A stretch of 42,274 nt of DNA. It comes from an uncultured Bacteroidota bacterium. Lineage in GTDB: Bacteria > Bacteroidota > Bacteroidia > Flavobacteriales > Flavobacteriaceae. Of the stretch, positions 27,640 to 37,565 are shown in pieces. The first letter of the stretch is position 1. Each line of letters starts with the position of its first letter. The stretch spans positions 1-42,274 of the forward strand of contig CACERG010000016.1 of assembly GCA_902561795.1 (NCBI GenBank), given 5' to 3'. Under the pieces are notes generated by a model that saw only the letters and a list, made by a program, of their open reading frames with translations, was not told where the DNA came from and made no database searches. The position numbers and the translations under genes are program-made.

Positions 27640-29647
27640 TCCTTTACTATCCCACTTCAAAACTGATTTTGAGTCAATCCCTTTCGATAAAATAAAATCG
27701 AAACATTTTATTCCAGCTATCAAAAAAGGTATAAACCTAGCTCTAGATAATATTAGCGTAATTTGTAACAATGCTGACAAACCAACTTTTGAAAATACAA
27801 ATCTAGCATTAGAGTCATGCGGAAGTATTTTGGGCAGAAATAGCTCTATATTATTCAACTTGAACAGTGCAGAAACAACAGACGAAATTCAACTTATTAC
27901 CAGTCAAGCTGCTCCGTTGTTAACTAAATTTCAAAATGATATTAATCTTAATGAAGTTTTATTTGATAAGATTCGCTATGTGTATGAAAATAACGACCAA
28001 AAAAATTTAAATTCTGAACAGAAAACTCTTCTGGAAAAACAATACAAGAGTTTTGTTAGAAATGGAGCATTACTTGGCAAGAGTGAGAAGAAAAAACTAC
28101 GGATAATCGATGCTAAATTGGCTAAATTATCTTTGTCTTTTGGCCAAAATATTTTAGCAGAAACTCAAGCATATGAGCTCCATATTAAAGATGAAAAAAA
28201 ACTTAGAGGTTTACCAGAGTCACTAGTTGAAATGACAAAATCAATAGCCGAAAAAAAAGGTAAAAAAGGATGGATTATTACTCTTGATTATCCTATATAT
28301 ATTCCTTTTATAACATATTCAGAGGAAAGAGAACTTAGAAAAGAAATTACTCTCGCTTTTGGGAAAAGAGGTTATCAAAAAAATAAAAACAATAATACTG
28401 AGATAATTATCGAAATCATTTCACTCAGAAAAGAAAGGGCAAAACTCTTGGGATACATTTCACATGCTGAGTTTATTTTAGAGGAAAGAATGGCTAGCTC
28501 TGTTTCAGAAGTAAAAAAATTTTTAGATGACTTAGCAATAAAAGCGTTCCCTGCCGCTGAAAAAGAATGGAAGGCTATGAATACTTTTGCTAAAAGCAAA
28601 TTAAACTTAAAAAAACTTGAGAAATGGGATAGTGCTTTTGTAAGTGAAAAAATGAAAAAAGCTCTACTTGACTTAGATGAACTGGAATTAAAACCCTTTT
28701 TTTCTCTCGATAATGTTTTAAACGGACTTTTTAAAATTGTAAAAAAACTTTATGAGCTCGATTTTAATGAAAATTATGACATTCAAAGATATAACAATGA
28801 GGTTCGAGTTTTTGAAGTTTTTAAAAATGGTAAATTCTATGCCCTTCTTTATGCAGACTTTTTCCCAAGACCAGGAAAAAGGAGTGGAGCGTGGATGACG
28901 AGTTTTCGCTCTCAGAAAAGAAACCAAAGACCTCATGTTTCAATTGTTTGTAATTTTTCGAGACCTACAAAAACCAATCCTTCACTACTAACATTTCAAG
29001 AGGTTACTACTTTATTTCATGAATTCGGACATGCACTTCATGGAATTTTAGCGAATACAAGCTATGGTAGTTTAAGTGGTACAAATGTTTACTGGGATTT
29101 TGTAGAACTTCCAAGCCAAATAATGGAAAACTGGTGTTATGAAAAAGAAGCACTTTTAATTTATGCAAAACATTACAAGACCGGAAAAGCACTGCCTCGA
29201 AAATTTATTGAAAAGATAAAAAAAATTAAAAATTTTCAACAAGGCCTACATACGCTACGCCAGCTAAGTTTGGGATATCTTGATATGTCCTACCACACAA
29301 AAATTTCTAACAAGATAAAAAATGTAAAAAAACATGAAAAAAGTGTTATTGAAAGATTTCAATTTACAAAAGATATTGATGAAAATTGTTTAAGTACTTC
29401 CTTTTCGCATATCTTCCAAGGAGGATATGCAGCAGGATATTATAGCTACAAATGGGCAGAAGTTATAGAAGCAGATGCATTTGAACTTTTTTTGGAAAAT
29501 GGAATTTTTGACAAAAAAACCTCAGCTAAGTTTCACGATAATATACTTTCAAAAGGAGGAACTGAACACCCTATGGTTTTATATAAAAACTTTAGAGGTA
29601 AAGTGCCTAATTCATCAGCACTTTTGAAAAGAGCTGGATTGATTTAA
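27605..29647 (+). CDS. M3-family zinc metallopeptidase (oligopeptidase A / Dcp type)
   Basis: A large thimet-oligopeptidase-family enzyme of 680 residues. The zinc site HEFGHALHG is at residues 472-480 (two histidines and the catalytic glutamate) and the third ligand is probably the glutamate of MENWCYE further on. The N-terminal NPLLSHFKTDFESIPFDKIK and the C-terminal GGTEHPMVLYKNFRG are typical of the Dcp/PrlC branch. No signal peptide is visible, so it should act on peptides in the cytoplasm. The start is uncertain: GTG at 27605 overlaps purE by 35 bases, while TTG at 27632 would overlap by 8 and matches the usual beginning better. No nearby ATG is available. Confidence 0.93.
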   Translation: MEEKLKTITLSNPLLSHFKTDFESIPFDKIKSKHFIPAIKKGINLALDNISVICNNADKPTFENTNLALESCGSILGRNSSILFNLNSAETTDEIQLITSQAAPLLTKFQNDINLNEVLFDKIRYVYENNDQKNLNSEQKTLLEKQYKSFVRNGALLGKSEKKKLRIIDAKLAKLSLSFGQNILAETQAYELHIKDEKKLRGLPESLVEMTKSIAEKKGKKGWIITLDYPIYIPFITYSEERELRKEITLAFGKRGYQKNKNNNTEIIIEIISLRKERAKLLGYISHAEFILEERMASSVSEVKKFLDDLAIKAFPAAEKEWKAMNTFAKSKLNLKKLEKWDSAFVSEKMKKALLDLDELELKPFFSLDNVLNGLFKIVKKLYELDFNENYDIQRYNNEVRVFEVFKNGKFYALLYADFFPRPGKRSGAWMTSFRSQKRNQRPHVSIVCNFSRPTKTNPSLLTFQEVTTLFHEFGHALHGILANTSYGSLSGTNVYWDFVELPSQIMENWCYEKEALLIYAKHYKTGKALPRKFIEKIKKIKNFQQGLHTLRQLSLGYLDMSYHTKISNKIKNVKKHEKSVIERFQFTKDIDENCLSTSFSHIFQGGYAAGYYSYKWAEVIEADAFELFLENGIFDKKTSAKFHDNILSKGGTEHPMVLYKNFRGKVPNSSALLKRAGLI

Positions 29648-29684
29648 TATATTAGGATTTTATTCTTATTTGATAAAAAATATT

Positions 29685-29715
29685 AAAAGTTAATTATTAT
29701 TAAATATACTTTTTT
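29685..29715. terminator. Candidate bidirectional terminator between convergent genes
   Basis: AAAAGT (29685-29690) and TAAT pair with ATTA and ACTTTT (29708-29713), with a short loop and a five-base bulge, followed by a T run on the plus strand. It lies between the convergent M3 peptidase and rhodanese genes and ends directly at the rhodanese stop. The stem is AT-rich and weak. Confidence 0.4.
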
Positions 29716-30057
29716 CTACCAAGAAAGGTATCCTCCTTTAAGATCATATATTTCTTTAAAACCAAGTGAATCAAATATTATGGAAGCCTTAGCACTTCTT
29801 CCTCCTGCGGAACAGTAGAGAAGTACAGGTTTACTTTTATCAAGCTTTGAGATTTGTGATAGAAAATTCTTTGATTTAAAATTTATATTTTGTGCATTAG
29901 CAATAAAACCGTTGCTATATTCATTTGGAGTTCTTACGTCTATTAATTGTACCTCTTTATTTAACAATATTTGAAAATCTTTTTTTTCTACAATATGAAT
30001 GTTAGATTTTTTTTGTGAGCAAGATAAAAAGATAAATATTATTAAGATTTTTTTCAT
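29716..30057 (-). CDS. Rhodanese-like domain lipoprotein
   Basis: A 113-residue exported protein: hydrophobic signal (residues 3-12) ending in the lipobox LSCS with cysteine about residue 13, then a single rhodanese domain with VQLIDVRTPNEYSNGFI and the active-site loop LLYCSAGGRSA (catalytic cysteine about residue 83), ending DLKGGYLSW. Single-domain rhodaneses transfer sulfane sulfur or bind redox thiols. The physiological substrate is unknown. The active cysteine is present, so activity is plausible, probably on the periplasmic face of a membrane. It follows the amidase gene after 20 bases. Confidence 0.88.
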   Translation of the reverse strand: MKKILIIFIFLSCSQKKSNIHIVEKKDFQILLNKEVQLIDVRTPNEYSNGFIANAQNINFKSKNFLSQISKLDKSKPVLLYCSAGGRSAKASIIFDSLGFKEIYDLKGGYLSW

Positions 30058-30077
30058 TTTCTAGTTTATTAAATTAT

Positions 30078-31775
30078 TTAGTTTACACTTTCTCCAATTC
30101 TATAATACAATGGAGGATATTTTAGATGATGATTAGTAATTTTTTGAAAAAAGTTAGCAAATTCAAGAATTTTTTCTTCCTGATACAAGTTGCCTAAAAA
30201 ACTTATACTAGTAGGATGATTTTCAGAATCAAAACCTGTTGGTACACATACAACTGGATGGCCTGTTAAGTTTGTAATCATTAATTGGTTTCCACCTGAA
30301 GTTGGACTAATTAAGACGTCAATTTCTTTCATTATCGAATGCATCTCTTCAATTAATTTAGATCTAAATCTATTTGCTTGAATATATTCAACAGCGGGGA
30401 TAAATCGCGATTGTCTTAGACTATTAGCTCTAGATTTCTGATTTTGTTGAACCATATTGTCTACTTTACCACTTCGCACCAATTCATCAAAATATGCTCC
30501 TGATTCAGATCTTAAGATTATATCAAAAACCTTAAAAGGGTAATCTTTTGGCAGATTTATTGGCAAGAGACTTATCCCCTTTTGTTTTAATAATTTAATT
30601 ACATCGCGAATGTTGTCTCCACTATCAGTTGTATCTTTTTCAATTAAATCCTTCAAATATCCAATTTTATATTTCTCAGGCTTTGATTTAATATTAAAAA
30701 AATAAGAAGCATCAACAGAAGTTGGGTCCAAAGGATCTTTGCCATAGATAGCTTCAAAAACGATAGCACACCCTATGGCTGAGCGACACATTGGCCCAAC
30801 CTTATCCATAGACCAAGAAAGGCTCATTATTCCATTTCTGCTTACTCTCCCATAAGTGGGTCTTAATCCAGTTATACCATTACGAGTGCTTGGTGAAACT
30901 ATAGACCCAAGGGTCTCTGTTCCAATTGAAAATCCTACCAATCCAGCTGCAGTTGCTGATCCCGAACCAGCAGAGGAACCACTCGCACCTTGTTTAGGAT
31001 CCCAAGGATTTCGTGTCATCCCTCCAAACCAAACATCTCCTCTTGCCAATGAACCAGAAACTAATTTAGCTACAAGTACAGCACCTGATCTCTCTAGCTC
31101 CCTAGCAATTGTTGCAGTTTTATTAATTCTTTGATTTTTATACGGATAAGCGCCCCAGGTTGTAGGATAACCCTCAACTGAAATAAGATCCTTCAAGCCA
31201 TAAGGTATTCCGTGTAATGGCCCCAATATAATTCCATTTTTAAGCAAACTGTCAGCCCTTTTTGCTTGCTTAAGAGCTAAGTCTTCCGTTAAATTTATTA
31301 CACAAAAAAGAGAGGAGTTATGCTGCTTAAGTCGCTTTATGTATAGTTTAGTTAGTTCTAAGGACGTAATCTTTTTAGACTTAATTAGAGCATGAAGTTG
31401 TGGTAATGTATAAAACGCTATCTCATCTAAATTTTTTGGAAGTCTTAGTTTTTGAATATTACCAAAGTTCGATTTTATTTCTTTGTTTTTTGGTATATTA
31501 AATTTAATTGGATGCGGATTAAACAAAAGGCTAGGTATCTGATCGTAGCTTAATGAAAAATTTCTCATACTGTCATATCCAGCTCTGTTACGCTGCAAAT
31601 ATGGATATAAAGTATCCAACTCCTTTTTGTTGAAGTTAACACCTATTAAGGATTGACTTTTTCTGATATGCCTTTTAGAAAAGAATTTATCTCCTGCAGA
31701 TTTACACGAAATAAAAATGAAGATTATAATTAATAGGTAACAAAGTTTTTGATTAAAAGAAAGCTTAAAAAACAA
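30078..31775 (-). CDS. Amidase-signature family lipoprotein
   Basis: A 565-residue amidase-signature enzyme with a lipoprotein signal (hydrophobic stretch ending IFISC, cysteine near residue 24). The catalytic Ser-cisSer-Lys set is visible: lysine in GIPYGLKDLISVEG, and the glycine-serine-rich GASGSSAGSGSATAAG carrying both serines, followed by GFSIGTETLGSIVSPS. Such enzymes hydrolyse amide bonds. The N-terminal extension of about 110 residues before the amidase core is common in exported Bacteroidota members. The substrate is unknown, and this is not a GatA, which would lack a signal. The start codon is TTG at 31775, the only one that keeps the whole signal peptide. Confidence 0.9.
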   Translation of the reverse strand: MFFKLSFNQKLCYLLIIIFIFISCKSAGDKFFSKRHIRKSQSLIGVNFNKKELDTLYPYLQRNRAGYDSMRNFSLSYDQIPSLLFNPHPIKFNIPKNKEIKSNFGNIQKLRLPKNLDEIAFYTLPQLHALIKSKKITSLELTKLYIKRLKQHNSSLFCVINLTEDLALKQAKRADSLLKNGIILGPLHGIPYGLKDLISVEGYPTTWGAYPYKNQRINKTATIARELERSGAVLVAKLVSGSLARGDVWFGGMTRNPWDPKQGASGSSAGSGSATAAGLVGFSIGTETLGSIVSPSTRNGITGLRPTYGRVSRNGIMSLSWSMDKVGPMCRSAIGCAIVFEAIYGKDPLDPTSVDASYFFNIKSKPEKYKIGYLKDLIEKDTTDSGDNIRDVIKLLKQKGISLLPINLPKDYPFKVFDIILRSESGAYFDELVRSGKVDNMVQQNQKSRANSLRQSRFIPAVEYIQANRFRSKLIEEMHSIMKEIDVLISPTSGGNQLMITNLTGHPVVCVPTGFDSENHPTSISFLGNLYQEEKILEFANFFQKITNHHLKYPPLYYRIGESVN

Positions 31776-31788
31776 TTATTTTCAGATT

Positions 31789-32612
31789 TTATATAGTCAT
31801 ATTAAAGTTAAGTAAATAGTAAATAATACTCCAAAAAATCGGTATTGATTCAACCCAAAAACTTGTTAAGTATTTTGAATGCTTAGGAGTGACCAAGCAA
31901 ATTAAAAAGATTAATAATAAAAAACTAATAACTGAACTTAAACTAAAAGCAGAAAAAATTCCAAATGAAATAAATATAAAAATTAGATTTATTATCAAAA
32001 GAATATAGCCCAATAATTTTACATTATATATTCCTAAAATTTGAGCTACAGTTAAAGCATTAGGTTGATCCTGCTCTAAATCCCTAATTTCAAATGGTAT
32101 CGTAGCAACGAAAATATAAATTCCTTGAATCATTAAAAGCTGAAAAAATAATTCGATATCAAATTTTTGTGCCATTGAAATTGGAACTCCAACAACAAGT
32201 GATAACCAGCCAACAACTACAAGAAAAATTTTAAACCCCTTAACATCTCTTAAATTTTTATTGTTCTTCAAAGGGATCGTATATAATAGTACTATAATAG
32301 CTCCAAAAAAAACAAAAATTTTTGTTGCAAATTTTAAGTTAAAAAATTGTTGAGCAGCTAACAAAATGCATCCTATCGATATAAATAAAATAAGTTTTAA
32401 GCGAAAATTTTTTTTTTATTTAAAAAGACAGGGAAAAACTTTATGAAATTGTACGAAAAACAGGCACAACAAAAAATAAATATTAACAATAGAGGAGTTG
32501 CATTCTTATAACTTAGAGCAATTGATAAGTAGGATAATGAAACTACTGATAAAGCTACGTGAATACTGGAGTTTATATAAAAATCAAAAAGCTTTTTTAG
32601 AAAATTTTTCAC
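31789..32612 (-). CDS. UbiA-like multi-pass membrane protein, one frameshift
   Basis: Two consecutive frames form one protein: a 70-residue part with two membrane segments (FYINSSIHVALSVVSLSYLS and the following one ending FSYNFIKFFPVF) and a 190-residue part with about six more. The shift is in an A10 run near 32408-32417. Adding one A gives FLNKKKNFRLKLILFISIG and joins the parts into about 274 residues. IPFEIRDLEQDQPNALTVAQ near the middle resembles the second aspartate motif of UbiA prenyltransferases. The first aspartate motif (NDxxD) is not seen, so prenyl transfer is doubtful. Similar proteins occur across Flavobacteriia without known function. GTG at 32612 is the likely start, with an in-frame TTG at 32618. 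It is divergent from gcvP. Confidence 0.7.
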
Positions 32613-32734
32613 ATGCAAATATCGAAACTTTCGAAAAAGTCAAATAATTTTTCATAAAATTTTTAAAATATGAAAAAATCCATCTTTAAAATGTTGCGTG
32701 GAAAATGTAAATTTACTATTGAAAAAGAAGATAT

Positions 32735-35598
32735 ATGAAAAGAGAAATGTTTGTAAATAGACATTTGGGTCCAGATGAAAATCAAATAAAAAAAATTCTA
32801 TCTAAAATTGGAGTAAAATCAATTGAGAATTTACTCGATGAGACAATACCTTATTCAATACGCTTAAAAAAACCATTAGATTTACCAGAGGGAATAAGTG
32901 AAGCGGAATTTACAAAACACATTAATTCTTTAGGAAGAGATAATAAGGTATTTAAGACATATATTGGCTTGGGGTACCATGATACAGAGACTCCTGCAGT
33001 TATTCAGAGAAACATACTTGAAAATCCAAGCTGGTATAGTGCTTATACTCCATATCAGGCAGAAATTGCTCAAGGTAGATTAGAGGCTCTGTTTAATTTT
33101 CAAACTATTATTTGTGAATTAACCGGAATGGAACTTGCTAACGCATCGCTTTTAGATGAGAGTACTGCTGCAGCAGAAGCCATGACAATGCTTTTCGGGG
33201 CACAAACTAAAGAACAAAAAAAAACACGAGGCTTTTAAATTTTTTGTAGATGAAAACGTACTACCCCAGACACTTTCAGTTTTAAAAACAAGGAGTGCTC
33301 CATTAGGAATAAACCTTGTAGTTGGTGATGCTAATAAATTTGAATATGACTCTACTTTTTTTTGGCTCAATATTTCAATACCCTGGAGCAAAAGGCGAAA
33401 TCCCAAATCTAAAGAGTTGGATTAACAATGCGAAAAATAGCCATGTTTGCTCAGTTGTTGCTGCTGATATTATGAGTCTTATACTGTTAGAAAGCCCTGG
33501 CAAGCTTGGTGCAGATGTTGTGGTAGGTACAACACAAAGGTTTGGGATCCCGATGGGTTATGGTGGTCCCCATGCAGCTTTTTTTGCAACTCATGATAAA
33601 TACAAGCGCAATATACCTGGAAGAATTATAGGCAAAACAAAAGACCTTAATGAAAATCCAGCTTTACGCATGGCATTGCAAACTAGAGAACAACACATAA
33701 AAAGAGATCGTGCTACCTCAAATATATGCACTGCGCAAGTCCTTCTAGCTGTTATGGCAGGAATGTACGCCGTTTATCATGGTCCCAAAGGTTTATACAA
33801 CATTTCTAACTCAATACATCAAAAGGCTGTTGATCTAAACTTAAAACTTTCCGAGCTAGGGTTTAAGCAAATAAATAAACATTTTTTTGACACACTACAA
33901 ATTAATACAAACGTTCTAAAGATTAAAAAGCAAGCTGAGCTAAACAAGATCAACTTTTATTATCCAGACGGAAATACAATTTGTATTTCATTAAATGAAG
34001 CTGTCACAGATAAAGATATTGATAAAATAGTATCAATCTTTAAAAGTTCATCTAACTCAATTAAAAAGAATAGTGGATTAAAATCTAAAGAGGATTACAT
34101 TCCAAAATCACTAATTAAGTCAGGGGAAATTTTAACACATAAAATTTTCAACAGTTATCACTCCGAAACTGCATTGATGAGATATATTAAATATTTAGAA
34201 AGAAAAGATTTAGCTCTAAATCATTCTATGATTTCGCTAGGTTCATGTACAATGAAATTGAATGCTGCTGCAGAAATGCTACCACTAAGTGATTCAAATT
34301 GGGGTAACATTCATCCATTTGTACCCTTAGATCAAGTTATCGGGTATGAGAAAATGCTCAATGAATTAAAATTACAATTAACCGAGATCACCGGTTTTGC
34401 GGACACATCTCTACAACCAAACTCAGGAGCACAAGGAGAATATGCAGGATTAATGGTTATTCGCGCTTATCATGAAAACCAAAACCAAAAAAAACGAAAT
34501 ATTTGTTTGATACCAGCTTCTGCTCACGGAACAAATCCAGCTTCTGCAGTTATGGCTGGTATGGAAGTGGTGGTAGTAAATACAGATTCAAAAGGAAATA
34601 TTGATTGGAATGATATTAACGAAAAAGCACAAATTCACAAAGACAGATTGGCAGCTTTGATGATAACCTATCCAAGTACCCACGGAGTTTTTGAAACCAG
34701 AATCAAAGATATAACGCGGCTTATTCACGATTGCGGTGGTCAAGTATATATGGATGGAGCTAATATGAATGCACAAGTCGGTTTGACAAGCCCTGCTCAA
34801 ATTGGAGCTGACGTTTGTCACTTAAATTTACATAAGACTTTTGCAATCCCACATGGTGGTGGTGGACCAGGAGTAGGCCCTATATCAGTTGCATCTCATC
34901 TGAAACCCTTTTTACCTGGAAATCCTATGGTAAAGACCGGAGGTTCAAATGCAATAACATCGATATCTGGAGCTCCATATGGATCTGCTTTAGCATGTCT
35001 CATTTCCTATGGGTACATTAAAATGCTGGGTGGTGTCGGACTTCGAAAAGCTACAGAAGTAGCAATTTTAAATGCAAACTATATTCAAAAACGCTTAGAT
35101 GGAGCATATGATATTCTTTATTCAGGTGAAAAAGGCCGCTCTGCACACGAGCTAATTATCGACTGTAGGCCATTTAAAAATAAAGGAATTGAAGTGGTTG
35201 ATATTGCAAAACGTTTAATGGATTATGGCTTTCATGCACCAACAGTCTCTTTTCCTGTGGCGGGAACTATGATGATAGAACCAACAGAAAGTGAAAATCT
35301 AGAAGAAATAGATCGCTTTTGTGACGCGATGATTTCTATTAGGATGGAAATTGCTTCAGGTAATGAAAATGATATTGCTATATTAAAAAATGCACCTCAC
35401 ACCCTTGAAATGCTTACTTCAGATGTTTGGGAATTTCCATATTCAAGGCAAAAAGCTGCATTTCCTCTAGAGTTTGTTTCTAAAAATAAATTTTGGCCCT
35501 CTGTTAGACGCGTTGATGAAGCTTATGGCGATCGTAATCTAGTTTGTACGTGCGACCCTATAGAGTCATATATAGGCGTCTCATTATCAGATATTTAA
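32735..35598 (+). CDS. gcvP: Glycine dehydrogenase (P-protein of glycine cleavage), two frameshifts
   Basis: GcvP is the pyridoxal-phosphate decarboxylase of the glycine cleavage system. This is the fused, full-length type: FVNRHLGPDENQIKKIL at the N-terminus, YTPYQAEIAQGRLEAL, and the cofactor lysine in NLHKTFAIPHGGGGPG near residue 700. The frame is broken twice in homopolymers: an A9 run near 33216-33224 and a T8 run near 33356-33363. Removing one base from each gives EQKKHEAFKFFVDENVLPQT and YDSTFFGSIFQYPGAKGE and a single 953-residue protein, the normal length. Both breaks are within 150 bases. I consider it a functional gene with sequence errors. No glycine riboswitch is seen in the 116-base leader region. 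Confidence 0.93.
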
Positions 35599-35706
35599 AT
35601 TTTTATATAAAAATTTAATTTGGAACTTTAAAAGGCTTAGACTTCGTAGCACTTTTAAGACTTTATATATTTTGGCTCTTTATTAAATTACTTTCGTGTC
35701 ACAATC

Positions 35707-36762
35707 ATGAACATAAAAATTACAGGTACTGGCAGTGTAATCCCTTCAAAAGTAGAGCAAAATAATAGTTTTTCTAATCACCTATTTTTCGACAGTAATG
35801 GTGAATCAATAAAAAATCCAAACGAGGTCATTATTGAGAAGTTTAAGTCAATTACAGGTATAGAACAAAGGAGATATATTGAAGATAACCAAACTGTGAC
35901 TGACATTGCCATTGAAGCAGCCAACAAATCAATTGATAATGCTAAAATTAATCGTGAATCAATTGATTATATAATAGTTGCGCATAATGTAGGTGACATA
36001 ACTTTTGAATCAAATCAAATAGATACTCTCCCATGTCTTGCATCTAAGGTAAAAGCTGGATTAGAAATTAAAAATCCAAACTGTGTTGCTTATGATATTT
36101 TATTTGGTTGTCCTGGATGGGTTGAAGGTGTTATACAAGCAACAGCTTTTATTAAAGCCGGAATGGCTAAAAAATGTCTTGTAATAGGGGCAGACACTTT
36201 ATCAAGGGTATTGGATCACACAGACAGAGACTCTATGATATATGCTGATGGAGCTGGAGCAACAATAATTGAAAAATCAAATGAGCAGGGAGGAATATTA
36301 TCTCATAAAACAGTAACATATACAAGTGAAGGTGAAGTAGATTTTATATTTTACGGTACTGCAAATGATAAAGTTGGGAATTCAAAATATATAAAAATGC
36401 AAGGTAGAAAAGTTTATGAATTTGCCCTAAGTAAAGTCCCAATAGCTTTAAAAAGTTGTTTGGAATCATCAGGAAGACCATTAAGTGAACTTAAAAAAAT
36501 ATTTTTACACCAGGCAAACTTAAAAATGGACGAAGCTATAATTAAAAGATTTTATGGTCTTTATAACAAAGAAATGCCAGAAATGATATTGCCAATGAAT
36601 ATTCAAGAGTTTGGAAATAGTTCCGTAGCTACAGTTCCTACTTTATTCGATCTAGTAATAAATAAAAACTATTGCGGACATAGTTTAAGGAAAAATGATC
36701 TAATAATTTTTGCTTCTGTTGGTGCAGGAATGAACATAAACGCAATTACCTATCAAATGTAG
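35707..36762 (+). CDS. 3-oxoacyl-ACP synthase III family protein (FabH-like)
   Basis: A 351-residue thiolase-fold condensing enzyme of the KAS III family. The catalytic triad is intact: cysteine about residue 135 in DILFGCPGWVEG, histidine in FLHQANLKMDEAI and asparagine in EFGNSSVATVPTL. Such enzymes start fatty acid chains from acetyl or branched acyl-CoA, but the family also includes beta-ketoacyl synthases for specialised lipids, and this one differs from housekeeping FabH by its longer N-terminal part (SITGIEQRRYIEDNQTVTDIA). It stands alone, 108 bases after gcvP and 65 bases before the lipid transporter genes mlaE-mlaF. Confidence 0.88.
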   Translation: MNIKITGTGSVIPSKVEQNNSFSNHLFFDSNGESIKNPNEVIIEKFKSITGIEQRRYIEDNQTVTDIAIEAANKSIDNAKINRESIDYIIVAHNVGDITFESNQIDTLPCLASKVKAGLEIKNPNCVAYDILFGCPGWVEGVIQATAFIKAGMAKKCLVIGADTLSRVLDHTDRDSMIYADGAGATIIEKSNEQGGILSHKTVTYTSEGEVDFIFYGTANDKVGNSKYIKMQGRKVYEFALSKVPIALKSCLESSGRPLSELKKIFLHQANLKMDEAIIKRFYGLYNKEMPEMILPMNIQEFGNSSVATVPTLFDLVINKNYCGHSLRKNDLIIFASVGAGMNINAITYQM

Positions 36763-36812
36763 TTAAGTGTTTAAATTCAATTTTTTAAATTTAAGTTTTT
36801 GCTTAAAATTAC

Positions 36813-36820
36813 TAACTTTG
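36813..36820 (+). promoter_or_regulatory. Predicted -7 element for mlaE-mlaF
   Basis: TAACTTTG fits TAnnTTTG exactly, seven bases before the mlaE ATG, so the transcript would be nearly leaderless. A TTTG upstream at 36798 is too close for a normal -33 element, so confidence is limited. Confidence 0.35.
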
Positions 36821-36827
36821 ATAGGGT

Positions 36828-37565
36828 ATGAGGGTCATTTCAAACATAGGGAAATATTTCTTGATGCTACAAAATGTGTTTGGAAAATTCACTAAATGGA
36901 AAGTACTCAGACAACTTATATTTAAGGATATAGAATCTTTAATAATCGGATCACTAGGTATTGTTTCATTTATATCGTTTTTTGTTGGAGGTGTTGTTTC
37001 AATCCAAACAGCTTTAAATCTTGAAAATCCGTTTTTGCCAAAAAACTTAATCGGCTTTGCTACCCGGCAATCGATAATTTTAGAATTTGCTCCAACTTTT
37101 ATTTCAATTATAATGGCTGGAAAAGTTGGTTCTTATATCACCTCAAGTATTGGAACAATGAGAGTAACAGAACAAATTGATGCACTTGAAGTAATGGGAA
37201 TCAATACATATAACTACCTTATCTTTCCAAAAATTATCGCACTTTTACTTTATCCTTTGGTGATATGCATATCTATGTTCTTAGGAATTTTTGGTGGCTA
37301 CATAGCTTGTGTTTATGGAGGATTTTCAAGCAGTGGTGAATTTATTCAAGGCATACAATTAGATTTTACTCCTTTCCATGTTACCTATGCATTCATAAAA
37401 ACTGCTTTTTTTTCATTCATTTTAGCAACAATTCCTTCATTTCACGGATATTTTATGACTGGAGGAGCCTTAGAAGTTGGAAAGGCTAGTACAGTCTCAT
37501 TTGTTTGGACTAGCGTAGTAATTATTTTACTTAATTACCTTATAACTCAGCTTTTATTAACATAA
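36828..37565 (+). CDS. mlaE: MlaE-family ABC transporter permease
   Basis: An inner-membrane permease of the Mla (phospholipid transport) family, 245 residues with about five or six hydrophobic segments. Conserved family parts are FFVGGVVSIQTALN, the LEFAPTFISIIMAGKVGSYITS segment, the coupling motif GTMRVTEQIDALEVMGIN near residues 106-123, and FHGYFMTGGALEVGKA near the C-terminus. With MlaF it should move phospholipids between the inner membrane and a periplasmic MCE-domain carrier. No MCE protein (MlaD) is encoded nearby. mlaF starts directly after its stop. Confidence 0.92.
   Translation: MRVISNIGKYFLMLQNVFGKFTKWKVLRQLIFKDIESLIIGSLGIVSFISFFVGGVVSIQTALNLENPFLPKNLIGFATRQSIILEFAPTFISIIMAGKVGSYITSSIGTMRVTEQIDALEVMGINTYNYLIFPKIIALLLYPLVICISMFLGIFGGYIACVYGGFSSSGEFIQGIQLDFTPFHVTYAFIKTAFFSFILATIPSFHGYFMTGGALEVGKASTVSFVWTSVVIILLNYLITQLLLT

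Noticed and set aside
32619-32734. Possible glycine riboswitch before gcvP
   Set aside because: The leader is short and very AT-rich, and I cannot find the conserved glycine aptamer segments or a paired stem pattern.
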